This document shows, in pieces, positions 9,367-18,034 of a DNA stretch of 64,000 nucleotides. The notes under the pieces were generated by a model, which was not told where the DNA came from, did not search any database, and saw nothing but the letters and a program-made list of their open reading frames with translations. This stretch comes from Niabella agricola. GTDB taxonomy: Bacteria; Bacteroidota; Bacteroidia; Chitinophagales; Chitinophagaceae. The translations under genes were made by a program, and so were the position numbers. Within the stretch, counting starts at the first letter, position 1. Each line of letters starts with the position of its first letter. The DNA lies in NCBI RefSeq assembly GCF_021538615.1, contig NZ_JAJHIZ010000003.1, forward strand, positions 372,001-436,000, given 5' to 3'.

Positions 9367-10935
9367 TTACATCCAGAATGGATTGGGTTTAACTTTTGGA
9401 TTGGCCAGCATCACATCCTGATGGATCGGATAGGTCCAGGCGCCGTTCAGGAATTCATCGAAAGTAATCGGAAACGGCGTGTATTGCCCGCTCAATATCC
9501 GCTTGGTCCGCACCAGGTCATAGAAGGTGGAGCTTTCGCCCATCAGCTCACGTTCGCGCTCCCACCAGATGGCGTCGGAAAGCTGCTGCCCGAACTGGTT
9601 TGTTTCGAGGCCTGTGTACAATTCGGCCCCTGCCCGGTTCCGGATTACATTTACATCTGCAATGGCTTCTGCATAGCGTCCCAGTTTCTCCAGTGCTTCC
9701 GCCCGCAACAGATAGGCATCCACATACCGGAACAGGATCTTGGCATCGTTCGGGTTTTCAGTTTCCTGCTGGGTGGCAAACGTATTCAGGAACTTTTTAA
9801 ATACAAACTGGCCGGTATTGTTGTACATATTGGGCTGCTCAAACCAATTGTCGATCCGTTTATCTGTTTGGCCGTTCATCTCCGGCTCGTAGAGTTGCAT
9901 CAGGTACGGAGTAGCATAATACAGGTAGGTTACGTTTACATTTTTCTTGTAGGGCGTTCTTAATACGATATCGGCAATGGTGGCCAGCAACCCAAAGGTT
10001 TCGCCAAAATTGTAATCCTGGCCAATCTCAAACAGGCTTTCTTTTGATGAGCCCTTAAAGATCTCTTTAAAGTTTTCCAGGGGTAAGAGCTCATATGCGC
10101 CGCCGTTCTGATCGATCAGTTCCGTGCCCAGGTTGACGGTTTCCTGATAATAAGTTTTTTCATTATCTGCGTCAAAACAAGCCATCCACATATTCATTTC
10201 CATCATCAGCGCCAGGGCCCCGCCGCGCATGGCGCGAACGCCCCGTAAGGTAGGATCGGGATAGGTCCAGGGCAGATCATTTTTCGTGGCTTTCAATGCA
10301 GCCAGACAATTCTTAAACACCTCTATCTGGTTCATCCGTTCATGTGGTGTATCATCGGAAGGATCTGTAACATAAGGGACATCTCCCCAATGACGTACCA
10401 TCAGGAAATAAGTAAGACAGCGGAGAAAGATTGCTTCTGCTTTGTATTTTTTACGTTCTTCTTCCGTTATATCCAGAATATCCTTGCTGTCGATATTGGC
10501 GATAACCGTGTTGGCCGATGTAACGATCCGGTACATATATCCCCAGTTGGACATATTTTTAAACCCGAATGTGTTTTTGCTTTGATCGAAATCACCGTAT
10601 CCACCCGAGGTGCTTGCAGTGGAACTCAATACATTTTTGATCCGGTTATTATTCAGATCGCTGATGTAAAGCCTTCCGGTTCCCTGTGTGGATGGCACCC
10701 AGGCTGTACACCGGTAATCGGCCATCGCCAGCAGCGAATATCCGTCCATACATGTGTAATTGCGCAGCAGGATATAGGCCCCGGTCATAAATTTTTCTAC
10801 ATCATCCTTGCTTTTCCAGAAATTATTTCCAGACATGGAGTCTACCGGATCTACATTGAGAAACTTCTTACAACCTGTGCCGGTCATCATTCCTGCTATC
10901 AGCAGCAGCATCAGTACATATTTTCTATGTTGCAT
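9367..10935 (-). CDS. SusD/RagB-type outer-membrane lipoprotein (pair of the canonical SusC)
   Basis: 522 residues; lipoprotein signal with Cys22 (GTGCKKF). It has the usual SusD features: the KKFLNVDPVDSMSGNNFWKS opening, a TPR-like helical core (YKAEAIFLRCLTYFLMVRHWGDVPYV), and a C-terminal part with YRVDAYLLRAEALEKLGRYAEA-like helices and a PIHQDVMLANPKVKPN ending. SusD proteins cap the TonB-dependent barrel and bind the ligand at the surface. The gene follows the SusC gene 10946-14113 with a 10-base gap. Ligand unknown; the neighbours suggest glycoprotein or phosphorylated glycan rather than a plain plant polysaccharide (inference). Confidence 0.95.
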   Translation of the reverse strand: MQHRKYVLMLLLIAGMMTGTGCKKFLNVDPVDSMSGNNFWKSKDDVEKFMTGAYILLRNYTCMDGYSLLAMADYRCTAWVPSTQGTGRLYISDLNNNRIKNVLSSTASTSGGYGDFDQSKNTFGFKNMSNWGYMYRIVTSANTVIANIDSKDILDITEEERKKYKAEAIFLRCLTYFLMVRHWGDVPYVTDPSDDTPHERMNQIEVFKNCLAALKATKNDLPWTYPDPTLRGVRAMRGGALALMMEMNMWMACFDADNEKTYYQETVNLGTELIDQNGGAYELLPLENFKEIFKGSSKESLFEIGQDYNFGETFGLLATIADIVLRTPYKKNVNVTYLYYATPYLMQLYEPEMNGQTDKRIDNWFEQPNMYNNTGQFVFKKFLNTFATQQETENPNDAKILFRYVDAYLLRAEALEKLGRYAEAIADVNVIRNRAGAELYTGLETNQFGQQLSDAIWWERERELMGESSTFYDLVRTKRILSGQYTPFPITFDEFLNGAWTYPIHQDVMLANPKVKPNPFWM

Positions 10936-10945
10936 AAGTTGAATT

Positions 10946-13900
10946 TTATAAAGTCACGTTAATACCAAGAGAAAATTTACGAGGGTTCGGATACCCGTTT
11001 GGCTGATCCCGGCCCAGATCGGAAACGTTCTCCGGGTTGGGCCCGGAATAATTGGAAATCACCCAAAGATTATACCCCGTAAAAAACACCCTTGCCGTTT
11101 TCAGGCGGATCCTGCTGATGAGGTCCTTATTTAAACTATAGCTAAGCGTAAATGTGTTGAGCTTAAAATAAGATCCGTCTTCCATAAACAGGGTTTGATT
11201 GTAGCGATAGGATCCGATGGCCACGTTTTGCTCATAAGAATAAGGATTGGGATAAGTAGCCACATCACCCGGTTGCTTCCAGTAATTATAATTATCAATC
11301 AAGGGCAGTGAGGATAAAGAATAAGGATTATAAAAATACTGGAACCGTGCGGCCAACGGCGTGTTGAGCACATCCCGGAACAGGGTGTACGACCATTGCA
11401 GGGACATGGACCAGTTTTTATACGTAAGGTTATTGATAAAGCCCCCGGTTACTTTCGGTTGCGGGTCACCCACGGCTACCCGGTCATTATTGTCGATTAC
11501 ATAATCCCCATTCAGATCCGCAAAAATCGGGTCCCCGCCTCTCAACGGACGACCGTTGATCTGCTGCCGCTGTCCGGTAAGCGGATGCACCGGCACATCT
11601 GCATCTGTTGCATAAACGCCCTTGGTATTAAACATATAATTGGTGAGCGCATTGCTTCCAAGACGGTACAAAACAGGAAGCCCTAAAACGTCTGTAGAAT
11701 TGACCACCAGTTGCCGTGCATCATTGGGCAGGTGCGTGAGCACGTTTTTATTATACGCGCCGTTTATGTTCATGTTCCAGGTAAAGTTTTTGGTTTGAAT
11801 GGGCTTGAAACGCAACGACAATTCATGTCCATAGTTTACCATACTGATCTCGTTGGTGGGCTTATCGCCATAGCCGGATTCAGTAACAATGTCTACCTTC
11901 CGGAACATGTTTTCAACAGTACGGTAATAAACGTCGTATTCAATTGCAAACTTACCTTTCAGGAAACCGGCCTCCAAACCGCCGTTCCAGGAATTGGAGG
12001 TATTGGGCAGGAAGTACGGGTTGGGCGCTGTACCAAAACTTAGTCCCACGGAAGGTTGTCCCATATACGTACCTCCGGGGAAATACTTTCCATAAATGGC
12101 ATAAACATCTCCCTGCGGTACAATGTTCCGGCCCCAGCTTCCCCGGAAAGAAGCATAATCTACCCAGTTTACATCCTGCATAAATTTTTCTTTGTACAGG
12201 TTCCATTTAAAAGATGCGGTAGGGTTATGACTGTAGCCAGACAAGGGCCCGTTGGTAGAAGTACCATCGATCCGGTAGCTGAGCTCCAGCACATACCGTT
12301 GCTCATATGCATAACTCACATTACCTCCGTAACCAAATACCCGGCTGTTCCTGGGTACCCCATTGGTTCCGAAACGGGAATTGGAAAGGTTATAACCGAT
12401 AGGACCTGAAATATAATCATTAGGAGCACCATATAGCAGCAATGCATTGCTACGGACCATATCTACTGAAAGATCGGAGAATGCATAGGCACTGATATAA
12501 TGTTTCTCCTGATTAAAGGTTTTATTATACGTTAACACGTTGCGGTTATAATATCCGTTGCCGATCCTTGAAAACGTATTGTACTGGGCCAGCGGGTTTG
12601 TGCCGGTAGGCAGGTAATAAGAACTACCACTGTTCAGCCAGGATGGGTAGAATGTATTACTGTTGGAATGCGAATAGGAATGGCTTCCTTGTGCCTGGAA
12701 CCGCAGGTTTTTAAGAATCGTCAAATCGAACTGCAGGTTCGACATGATGGTGGCCGTTTTGTTATCTTCTTCGATCTGGAAGGCGGCGAGGGCATCACTG
12801 TTCTCCGTATAAATACTGGGAGGAGGCAGCGTGGTAGATGCCATACCACTGGTAGCAACACCTGTTTGCAGCAACCCTATCCCACTTCCGTTATTACGGA
12901 TGGAATTATTGGCATTGATGCTGGCCGTCAGTTTCATCTTTTTAGACTTAGGCTCATAGATGGTATTCATCCCCAGGGTATACCGCGACATCCCGGTATT
13001 TTCAATAATCCCTTTTTCATTATAATATCCCAGGTTTATTTTATAATTAAAGCTGGGGTCTCCTCCTTTGATACTCAGGTTATGATTCTGGTTGTTGGTG
13101 CTTTTGAAGAAATAAGACTGCCAGTTTGTAGAGTTATTGAGATAGGGATTCAGGCTGTCAGAGAGATATGGGTTTGCATTTACCATTGCCCACCCGGCAT
13201 ACTCGGAAAGATACTGGTTATACCGGAGTATCTGATCGATCTTCGTCATCCGTTCAATACGCCCCCCGTATATATCCCGTAATTTTGGTACAGTGCTTAC
13301 AAAAAAGTTGGAGATATAATTGATCTCGGGCTTCCCGGAGCGTCCTTTCTTGGTATTGATGATCCAGACCCCATATGCGCCGCGCGATCCGTAAACCGAA
13401 ATGGCGGCAGCGTCTTTCAGGATCTGCACATCCTCAATATCTTCTGCGGGAATCAGGGTCAGGGGGCTCACACCCGCACCTGCTGTGGCAAACCCATACT
13501 CATAATCCGTATTCGGATCAATCGGCACACCATCAATAATGATCAGCGGCTGGGTGGAAGCCAGGTACGCTTCGTTACCAGAACCGGAAACATCTACAGA
13601 ACTCAAACCCCGCTGAAAAATCGAACTACGGGCACCCGGCATCCCGCTGTTGGTTTGAATATTTACCCCGGGCACTTTTCCCTGCAACAGGTCTGCCAGG
13701 TTGGCGGCGGGAACGTCCTTGATATCATCCGAGGTAATTACGACCGACGACCCGGTTGAGAGTACTTTACTCTTTTTTGCAAATCCCATTACCACTACAT
13801 CGTTCATGGCACTCTTGGCATCATCCGAAACCAGGTAGATTGTCAGATCATTTTCATCGCTGCCCAGCTTATAGGTTTGCTTTTTGTATTCCACATAGGA

Positions 13901-14113
13901 AAAATTCAGAATTTCCGTGCGGGTCATCTTTACGGAGAACTGTCCCAGCGAGTCTGTATGTGTGCCGCGGTTGCCTACCACTACAGAAACACCTTCTATC
14001 GGCTGCTGCGTTTTATCGTCTACTACCTTCCCACGTATTTCCACCTGTTGCGCATACAGCAGGTGTACTGAGAAACAAAAAAGTGTAAGCAATAAGCCCT
14101 TCAATATCCTCAT
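10946..14113 (-). CDS. SusC/RagA-type TonB-dependent outer-membrane receptor
   Basis: 1055 residues with a signal peptide (LFCFSVHLLYAQ). Residues about 24-95 are the carboxypeptidase-regulatory-like domain (RGKVVDDKTQQPIEGVSVVV). A TonB-box-like DVVVMGF follows near 105, then the plug (DVPAANLADLLQGKVPGV, PLIIIDGVPI, ILKDAAAISVYGSRGAYGV). The rest is the 22-strand barrel, ending in the usual aromatic C-terminus (RKFSLGINVTL). It imports ligand across the outer membrane using TonB energy. It is the second SusC gene of the operon and directly precedes its SusD. It differs in domain layout from the first SusC (18035-21025). Confidence 0.96.
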   Translation of the reverse strand: MRILKGLLLTLFCFSVHLLYAQQVEIRGKVVDDKTQQPIEGVSVVVGNRGTHTDSLGQFSVKMTRTEILNFSYVEYKKQTYKLGSDENDLTIYLVSDDAKSAMNDVVVMGFAKKSKVLSTGSSVVITSDDIKDVPAANLADLLQGKVPGVNIQTNSGMPGARSSIFQRGLSSVDVSGSGNEAYLASTQPLIIIDGVPIDPNTDYEYGFATAGAGVSPLTLIPAEDIEDVQILKDAAAISVYGSRGAYGVWIINTKKGRSGKPEINYISNFFVSTVPKLRDIYGGRIERMTKIDQILRYNQYLSEYAGWAMVNANPYLSDSLNPYLNNSTNWQSYFFKSTNNQNHNLSIKGGDPSFNYKINLGYYNEKGIIENTGMSRYTLGMNTIYEPKSKKMKLTASINANNSIRNNGSGIGLLQTGVATSGMASTTLPPPSIYTENSDALAAFQIEEDNKTATIMSNLQFDLTILKNLRFQAQGSHSYSHSNSNTFYPSWLNSGSSYYLPTGTNPLAQYNTFSRIGNGYYNRNVLTYNKTFNQEKHYISAYAFSDLSVDMVRSNALLLYGAPNDYISGPIGYNLSNSRFGTNGVPRNSRVFGYGGNVSYAYEQRYVLELSYRIDGTSTNGPLSGYSHNPTASFKWNLYKEKFMQDVNWVDYASFRGSWGRNIVPQGDVYAIYGKYFPGGTYMGQPSVGLSFGTAPNPYFLPNTSNSWNGGLEAGFLKGKFAIEYDVYYRTVENMFRKVDIVTESGYGDKPTNEISMVNYGHELSLRFKPIQTKNFTWNMNINGAYNKNVLTHLPNDARQLVVNSTDVLGLPVLYRLGSNALTNYMFNTKGVYATDADVPVHPLTGQRQQINGRPLRGGDPIFADLNGDYVIDNNDRVAVGDPQPKVTGGFINNLTYKNWSMSLQWSYTLFRDVLNTPLAARFQYFYNPYSLSSLPLIDNYNYWKQPGDVATYPNPYSYEQNVAIGSYRYNQTLFMEDGSYFKLNTFTLSYSLNKDLISRIRLKTARVFFTGYNLWVISNYSGPNPENVSDLGRDQPNGYPNPRKFSLGINVTL

Positions 14114-14143
14114 AGCTTTTCGTTTATATTGTCTATAAGCAGA

Positions 14144-15187
14144 TTAATCATTCGTGAATTTGGGTGACGTATTCTTAAAGTGGAAGGCAATCTCCCAATC
14201 TCCCTTTTGATATATAGCAAAATTGAATCCCAGAGACGCCGTTACACCGAAGCCACCGGGTCCGAGGCGGTAATACCCAAATTTCACTGCAGCCCGGCTG
14301 CCGTTCCCATTGGTATACGGCGTAGGCGTTGATGTGAGCGGAATGGGATAGGCTACCGTATATTTTACTTCTGTATCGGTTAGTTTCATATCAAAGCCGT
14401 GCACCAGGCGATCCCATTGGGTTTGATTAAACAACCTGGGGTTGATCGGTGCATAAGCGGAATCGAGAAATTTAAACGTCAGCGTATTGCCGCTGCCCCC
14501 CACCAGTTTATTAAAATATACGTCTACCTCCGTAGCAGACATCGCTACATTATCCTTGCTTCTTGCAAAGTTGATCAGCGAAATACCGCTGGTATTTGCA
14601 TTCAGTGCCGGCCCGGAAGCCATACCGGTGTTCAGGTCGTAATTATGCGGGTCATGCGGCACGGGTTTGTAAGGCATAAAACGCAGGTTATAAAAATAAC
14701 GGGTGGCGCCGCTATTGGATACTTTTACATCAAACACATAACCGGAATCGGGCCGCGTTCTGAGCTTTGATGTATTCACATCACCCCATACCACTACGTC
14801 GCCCGAATTTTTACGCATTTCGAAGATGCGGTGATTTTCGATCGTACGTTTGGCTTCGATCTCCGCCAATGAAGTTTCTGTACCGGTATACGATCCGGCA
14901 CCGGTGGTTTTCCAAACAGTAACCGGGTAAATATCATCGGTTAATTCCGGAGCCGGCTCGCCGTTAAACCTTCGCATGTTCACAATTTCAAAATCCAGCG
15001 GCAGGGTCGACTGGCCATAGCTGAACGGATTTCTGGCGATATAGTTCCGGCCCAGGATGGGCGAAAAATTGGTTGACAAAAATGTAGCCGACCGATCGAT
15101 TGCATCCAGTTGACTTGGAAGCAGCTTTTTACAGGATGTTCCTGTTATCAGTACCAGCAATATCGCTACAAAAGAAGTTTTGTTCAT
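14144..15187 (-). CDS. DUF5007-like surface lipoprotein
   Basis: 347 residues; lipoprotein signal with Cys19 (GTSCKKL). The sequence is beta-rich, and I tentatively place it in DUF5007, a Bacteroidota family found beside SusC/SusD. Notable stretches are LPLDFEIVNMRRFNG (62-77), IENHRIFEMRKNSGD, RYFYNLRFMPYKPVPHDPHNY and a C-terminal FAIYQKGDWEIAFHFKN. No catalytic signature is seen. It lies between the fasciclin+F5/8C gene and the second SusC gene with gaps of 18 and 30 bases, so it is co-transcribed. Role unknown; probably a structural or ligand-binding lipoprotein of the surface complex. Confidence 0.75.
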   Translation of the reverse strand: MNKTSFVAILLVLITGTSCKKLLPSQLDAIDRSATFLSTNFSPILGRNYIARNPFSYGQSTLPLDFEIVNMRRFNGEPAPELTDDIYPVTVWKTTGAGSYTGTETSLAEIEAKRTIENHRIFEMRKNSGDVVVWGDVNTSKLRTRPDSGYVFDVKVSNSGATRYFYNLRFMPYKPVPHDPHNYDLNTGMASGPALNANTSGISLINFARSKDNVAMSATEVDVYFNKLVGGSGNTLTFKFLDSAYAPINPRLFNQTQWDRLVHGFDMKLTDTEVKYTVAYPIPLTSTPTPYTNGNGSRAAVKFGYYRLGPGGFGVTASLGFNFAIYQKGDWEIAFHFKNTSPKFTND

Positions 15188-15205
15188 AATGTATCAAAAA
15201 ATAGA

Positions 15206-16387
15206 TTAATAAAGCATCCAGATCTCATCAAGATTCGAATAAGGACGGTCTGTATACAGCCTTCCCGAAAACACCTGGTTCACTATAAAGCGGAAATATC
15301 TTGCTTCAACTTTTGGGGTAAAGAAAAATTTGTGCGGTAGTTTAATCGAAGCGTTATCGACTGTTTGGCTGTAATCGAAACGATGCCGGATCCATACAGA
15401 AGAATCTGCAAGATTGGCGCCTTCGGGAGCAAACTCCACCGTAAAATCAACCGGTGAACCATCATGCCCGCCGTCTTTACGGCACTGGATGGTAACCCCG
15501 CCGATCAACAGCGTTTTCTTCATATCCACCGTAAAATACAGTGGTAACGGAGGCGGGTTTGAAGTAAGGGTATGCCAGCGGGTATCGCCGTCGTTATCCA
15601 GGGCATGCGCCACCGTGCCTCCCCAGGATCCCAGGTATTGCGAGTGCCAGGCGATGGGTGTCCACCCCGTCCGGTCCCAGGATGGTTCCAGTAATTTATC
15701 CGCAAAACTGGCAAAGCCAAATTCATGATTTTGCGTTAACGTATGTACCAGGGCATTACTGGTTTGCACCGCAGCAATGGTGCTGGTTAATGCCGATTTC
15801 CAGAAACGGTTAAAGATGGAATTGTTCATGTCGCTTAACTCAATTACTTTAGGACCATCTTTAATGGCGCCTACTGCATTTTGCTGCACGGCTCTGAGGT
15901 TCATATCATACCCCAGGATGGAAGGCGAACGCAAACCGGTAGTTGACACCGCCAGTTCTTCATAGGTATAAACCCTGTTAAAAATATATCGTGCAATCAG
16001 TTTTTCAAGTCCCAGGTAATGAAACATCCCAGAATCCGGCCGGCTCAGGTCATTGGGAGAAAAATACAGCGGTGCACTGTCCAGCTTTTCCCGTTCCCGG
16101 TTAAAGTTGGTCACCGCCACCTGGAATGCCGCGTTGGGGATCGCAAACACGGTCATGGAACCTGGCGACGACAACAGCTGTTCCAGATGCGGAAAGCGCT
16201 TGATCACCACTACCATCGAATCGTAGATCCCTTTCTGGCTCTCAAGATATTGCAATACGGTACCGTCGAACCGGACGGTTTCTGTTATTTCTGATTTATA
16301 ATAAGGACTGCCTCCTTTATTGCAACCTGCAGCCAGCATAAATAGTATCAGGAGTATCGCTGTTACTGGTAAGATTTGCTTTTTCAT
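15206..16387 (-). CDS. Fasciclin + F5/8 type C lipoprotein
   Basis: 393 residues from the ATG at 16387. The frame is open to 16411, but that would overlap the upstream SusD gene, and the lipoprotein signal (MKKQILP to LAAGC, Cys22) starts at 16387. Residues about 40-225 form a FAS1 domain (VLQYLESQKGIYDSMVVVIK, MTVFAIPNAAFQVAV). Residues about 240-393 form a discoidin/F5/8C module (LDNDGDTRWHTLTS, VTIQCRKDGGHDGSPVDFTV, ARYFRFIVNQ). Both modules are adhesive or carbohydrate-binding folds. The gene follows SusD by 11 bases and mirrors the SusC-SusD-fasciclin order found further down the operon. Confidence 0.87.
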   Translation of the reverse strand: MKKQILPVTAILLILFMLAAGCNKGGSPYYKSEITETVRFDGTVLQYLESQKGIYDSMVVVIKRFPHLEQLLSSPGSMTVFAIPNAAFQVAVTNFNREREKLDSAPLYFSPNDLSRPDSGMFHYLGLEKLIARYIFNRVYTYEELAVSTTGLRSPSILGYDMNLRAVQQNAVGAIKDGPKVIELSDMNNSIFNRFWKSALTSTIAAVQTSNALVHTLTQNHEFGFASFADKLLEPSWDRTGWTPIAWHSQYLGSWGGTVAHALDNDGDTRWHTLTSNPPPLPLYFTVDMKKTLLIGGVTIQCRKDGGHDGSPVDFTVEFAPEGANLADSSVWIRHRFDYSQTVDNASIKLPHKFFFTPKVEARYFRFIVNQVFSGRLYTDRPYSNLDEIWMLY

Positions 16388-16398
16388 ATTGATTCCAA

Positions 16399-18015
16399 TT
16401 ACCGTTTCCAATAAGAATTTTGTTCGATCAGGGGGTTTTTACTGATGATTTCCTGGTCGATCGGCCAGTAGATTCCTCCTTCGTCCAGCAGCTTGTTAAA
16501 CTGCGGATTGTTACGCGCCAACCGGTTGTAACGGATCTGGTCGTACCACCAGCTTCCCTCGCCCGCAAGCTCTACCCTGCGCTCCCGGAAAATATTATAA
16601 AGGATCCCGCCTTCCATGCTGGCTTCTGTGGGTTGTAACGTAAACCCGGCGCGGGTCTGGCTGGGCCGTCCATAAAAGAAACCCGGTGAGTTACGGGGTT
16701 CCCGAACATCATTTAACCGGTCGAAAGCGGCCCGCATATCGCCCAGTACATAGTTGGCTTCTGCCATCAGGAGGAGGTTGTCTTCCCATCGGAAAATGGG
16801 AATGGCGGAACCATAGATCGGGAAATTGCTGGACCCGGTGGCAATGTTTTTGAATTTGGCGAAAATGGGAATATTCCCATAATAGTTGGAGAAATAGATA
16901 TCCTCGTAGTTACCAAATTCCGACTGAAACGGATGCCGCACATCACCTACATAATGAAACCAGCGGGCAATGGTATCCCTGGGCACATAAATATCCGGTT
17001 TGGAGCGTACCACATAGGGACTTGCAAGGGTAAGCGATTCTATATGCCCCACGCCGCTGGGTCCGGATTCCCTGTTGTTCATATTGTAAGGGAAGGCAAT
17101 CATCTGGTAGCATAGATTGCCCTTTATACCATTGCTGTAGAACAAACTGTTCCGGCCCGCCAGGTACCCCCTGGAATTGGAGTAACTGATTAATCCGGTA
17201 CGTGCTGCAGCAGCATTGGCATTGATTTCCGTAGTTGTAATAAGCACCGATTGATAATCCCCGATCCAGGCATACATATGTGCCAGCAATCCAAGGCACT
17301 GATAATAGCCCCAGAATGCATTGCCCCAATTACTCCAGGTTTGCCCGTAATAAAGTCCATCATAGTTTAGCTTGGACCTGTCATCTCCCCCATATTCCGT
17401 AGGCAAACTATCCTTGTATTGTTTTAGCTCGCGGATACAAAAATCCATTACCTGGTCCTGCGGTGTACGCGCTACCTGAACGGTCTCCCCGTTTTTTGAG
17501 GCTGTGGTAATCAACGGCACATCACCCCAGATCCGAACAATATAGAAATACAAAAAGGAACGCAACATATGGGCCTGCGCAATATCCACCTTACAGTTCA
17601 AATCAGAATAACGCAGATCCACCTTGCATCGTTCTGCATTTTCGATGAATGTGTTGCAGGCATCTATGGCCGCATAAAAACGGCGCCAGTTTGTTAATTG
17701 CTTGATTTGCGTAAATCCTTTGTTCAGCTCGTTCTTAATGATGGCATCAAGATAGTTTCCGCTGGAAGTTGCTACGAAGTCGCCCTTCCTCAGATCACCG
17801 TACATCCAGTGTCCATTATTTTCTGCTAATGCAGCACGCGACAGCCCATACAGCGCTACTAAACCATTGCGTGCATCGTCGTAAGACTGCCACATCCTGG
17901 AAGCAGATTCCGCCGATGAAACCACAGTATCCAGTTTTTTATTGCAACCGGAAACCGCCAGCAACAGGATGCCGGACAATAACAGGATCATTTGCTTTGG
18001 ATATTTAATAACCAT
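16399..18015 (-). CDS. SusD/RagB-type lipoprotein (pair of the short SusC)
   Basis: 538 residues; lipoprotein signal with Cys24 (AVSGCNKK). SusD hallmarks are present: SASRMWQSYDDARNGLVALYG, the helix DIAQAHMLRSFLYFYIVRIWGDVPLI, the RWEDNLLLMAEANYVLGDMRAAF helix pair and the ending YWPIDQEIISKNPLIEQN. It binds ligand at the cell surface and closes over the SusC barrel. It starts 19 bases after the first SusC gene. It is clearly divergent from the other SusD in this operon, so the two pairs probably handle different ligands or different parts of one ligand (inference). Confidence 0.94.
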   Translation of the reverse strand: MVIKYPKQMILLLSGILLLAVSGCNKKLDTVVSSAESASRMWQSYDDARNGLVALYGLSRAALAENNGHWMYGDLRKGDFVATSSGNYLDAIIKNELNKGFTQIKQLTNWRRFYAAIDACNTFIENAERCKVDLRYSDLNCKVDIAQAHMLRSFLYFYIVRIWGDVPLITTASKNGETVQVARTPQDQVMDFCIRELKQYKDSLPTEYGGDDRSKLNYDGLYYGQTWSNWGNAFWGYYQCLGLLAHMYAWIGDYQSVLITTTEINANAAAARTGLISYSNSRGYLAGRNSLFYSNGIKGNLCYQMIAFPYNMNNRESGPSGVGHIESLTLASPYVVRSKPDIYVPRDTIARWFHYVGDVRHPFQSEFGNYEDIYFSNYYGNIPIFAKFKNIATGSSNFPIYGSAIPIFRWEDNLLLMAEANYVLGDMRAAFDRLNDVREPRNSPGFFYGRPSQTRAGFTLQPTEASMEGGILYNIFRERRVELAGEGSWWYDQIRYNRLARNNPQFNKLLDEGGIYWPIDQEIISKNPLIEQNSYWKR

Positions 18016-18034
18016 AACTCAATACTCTTTTTAT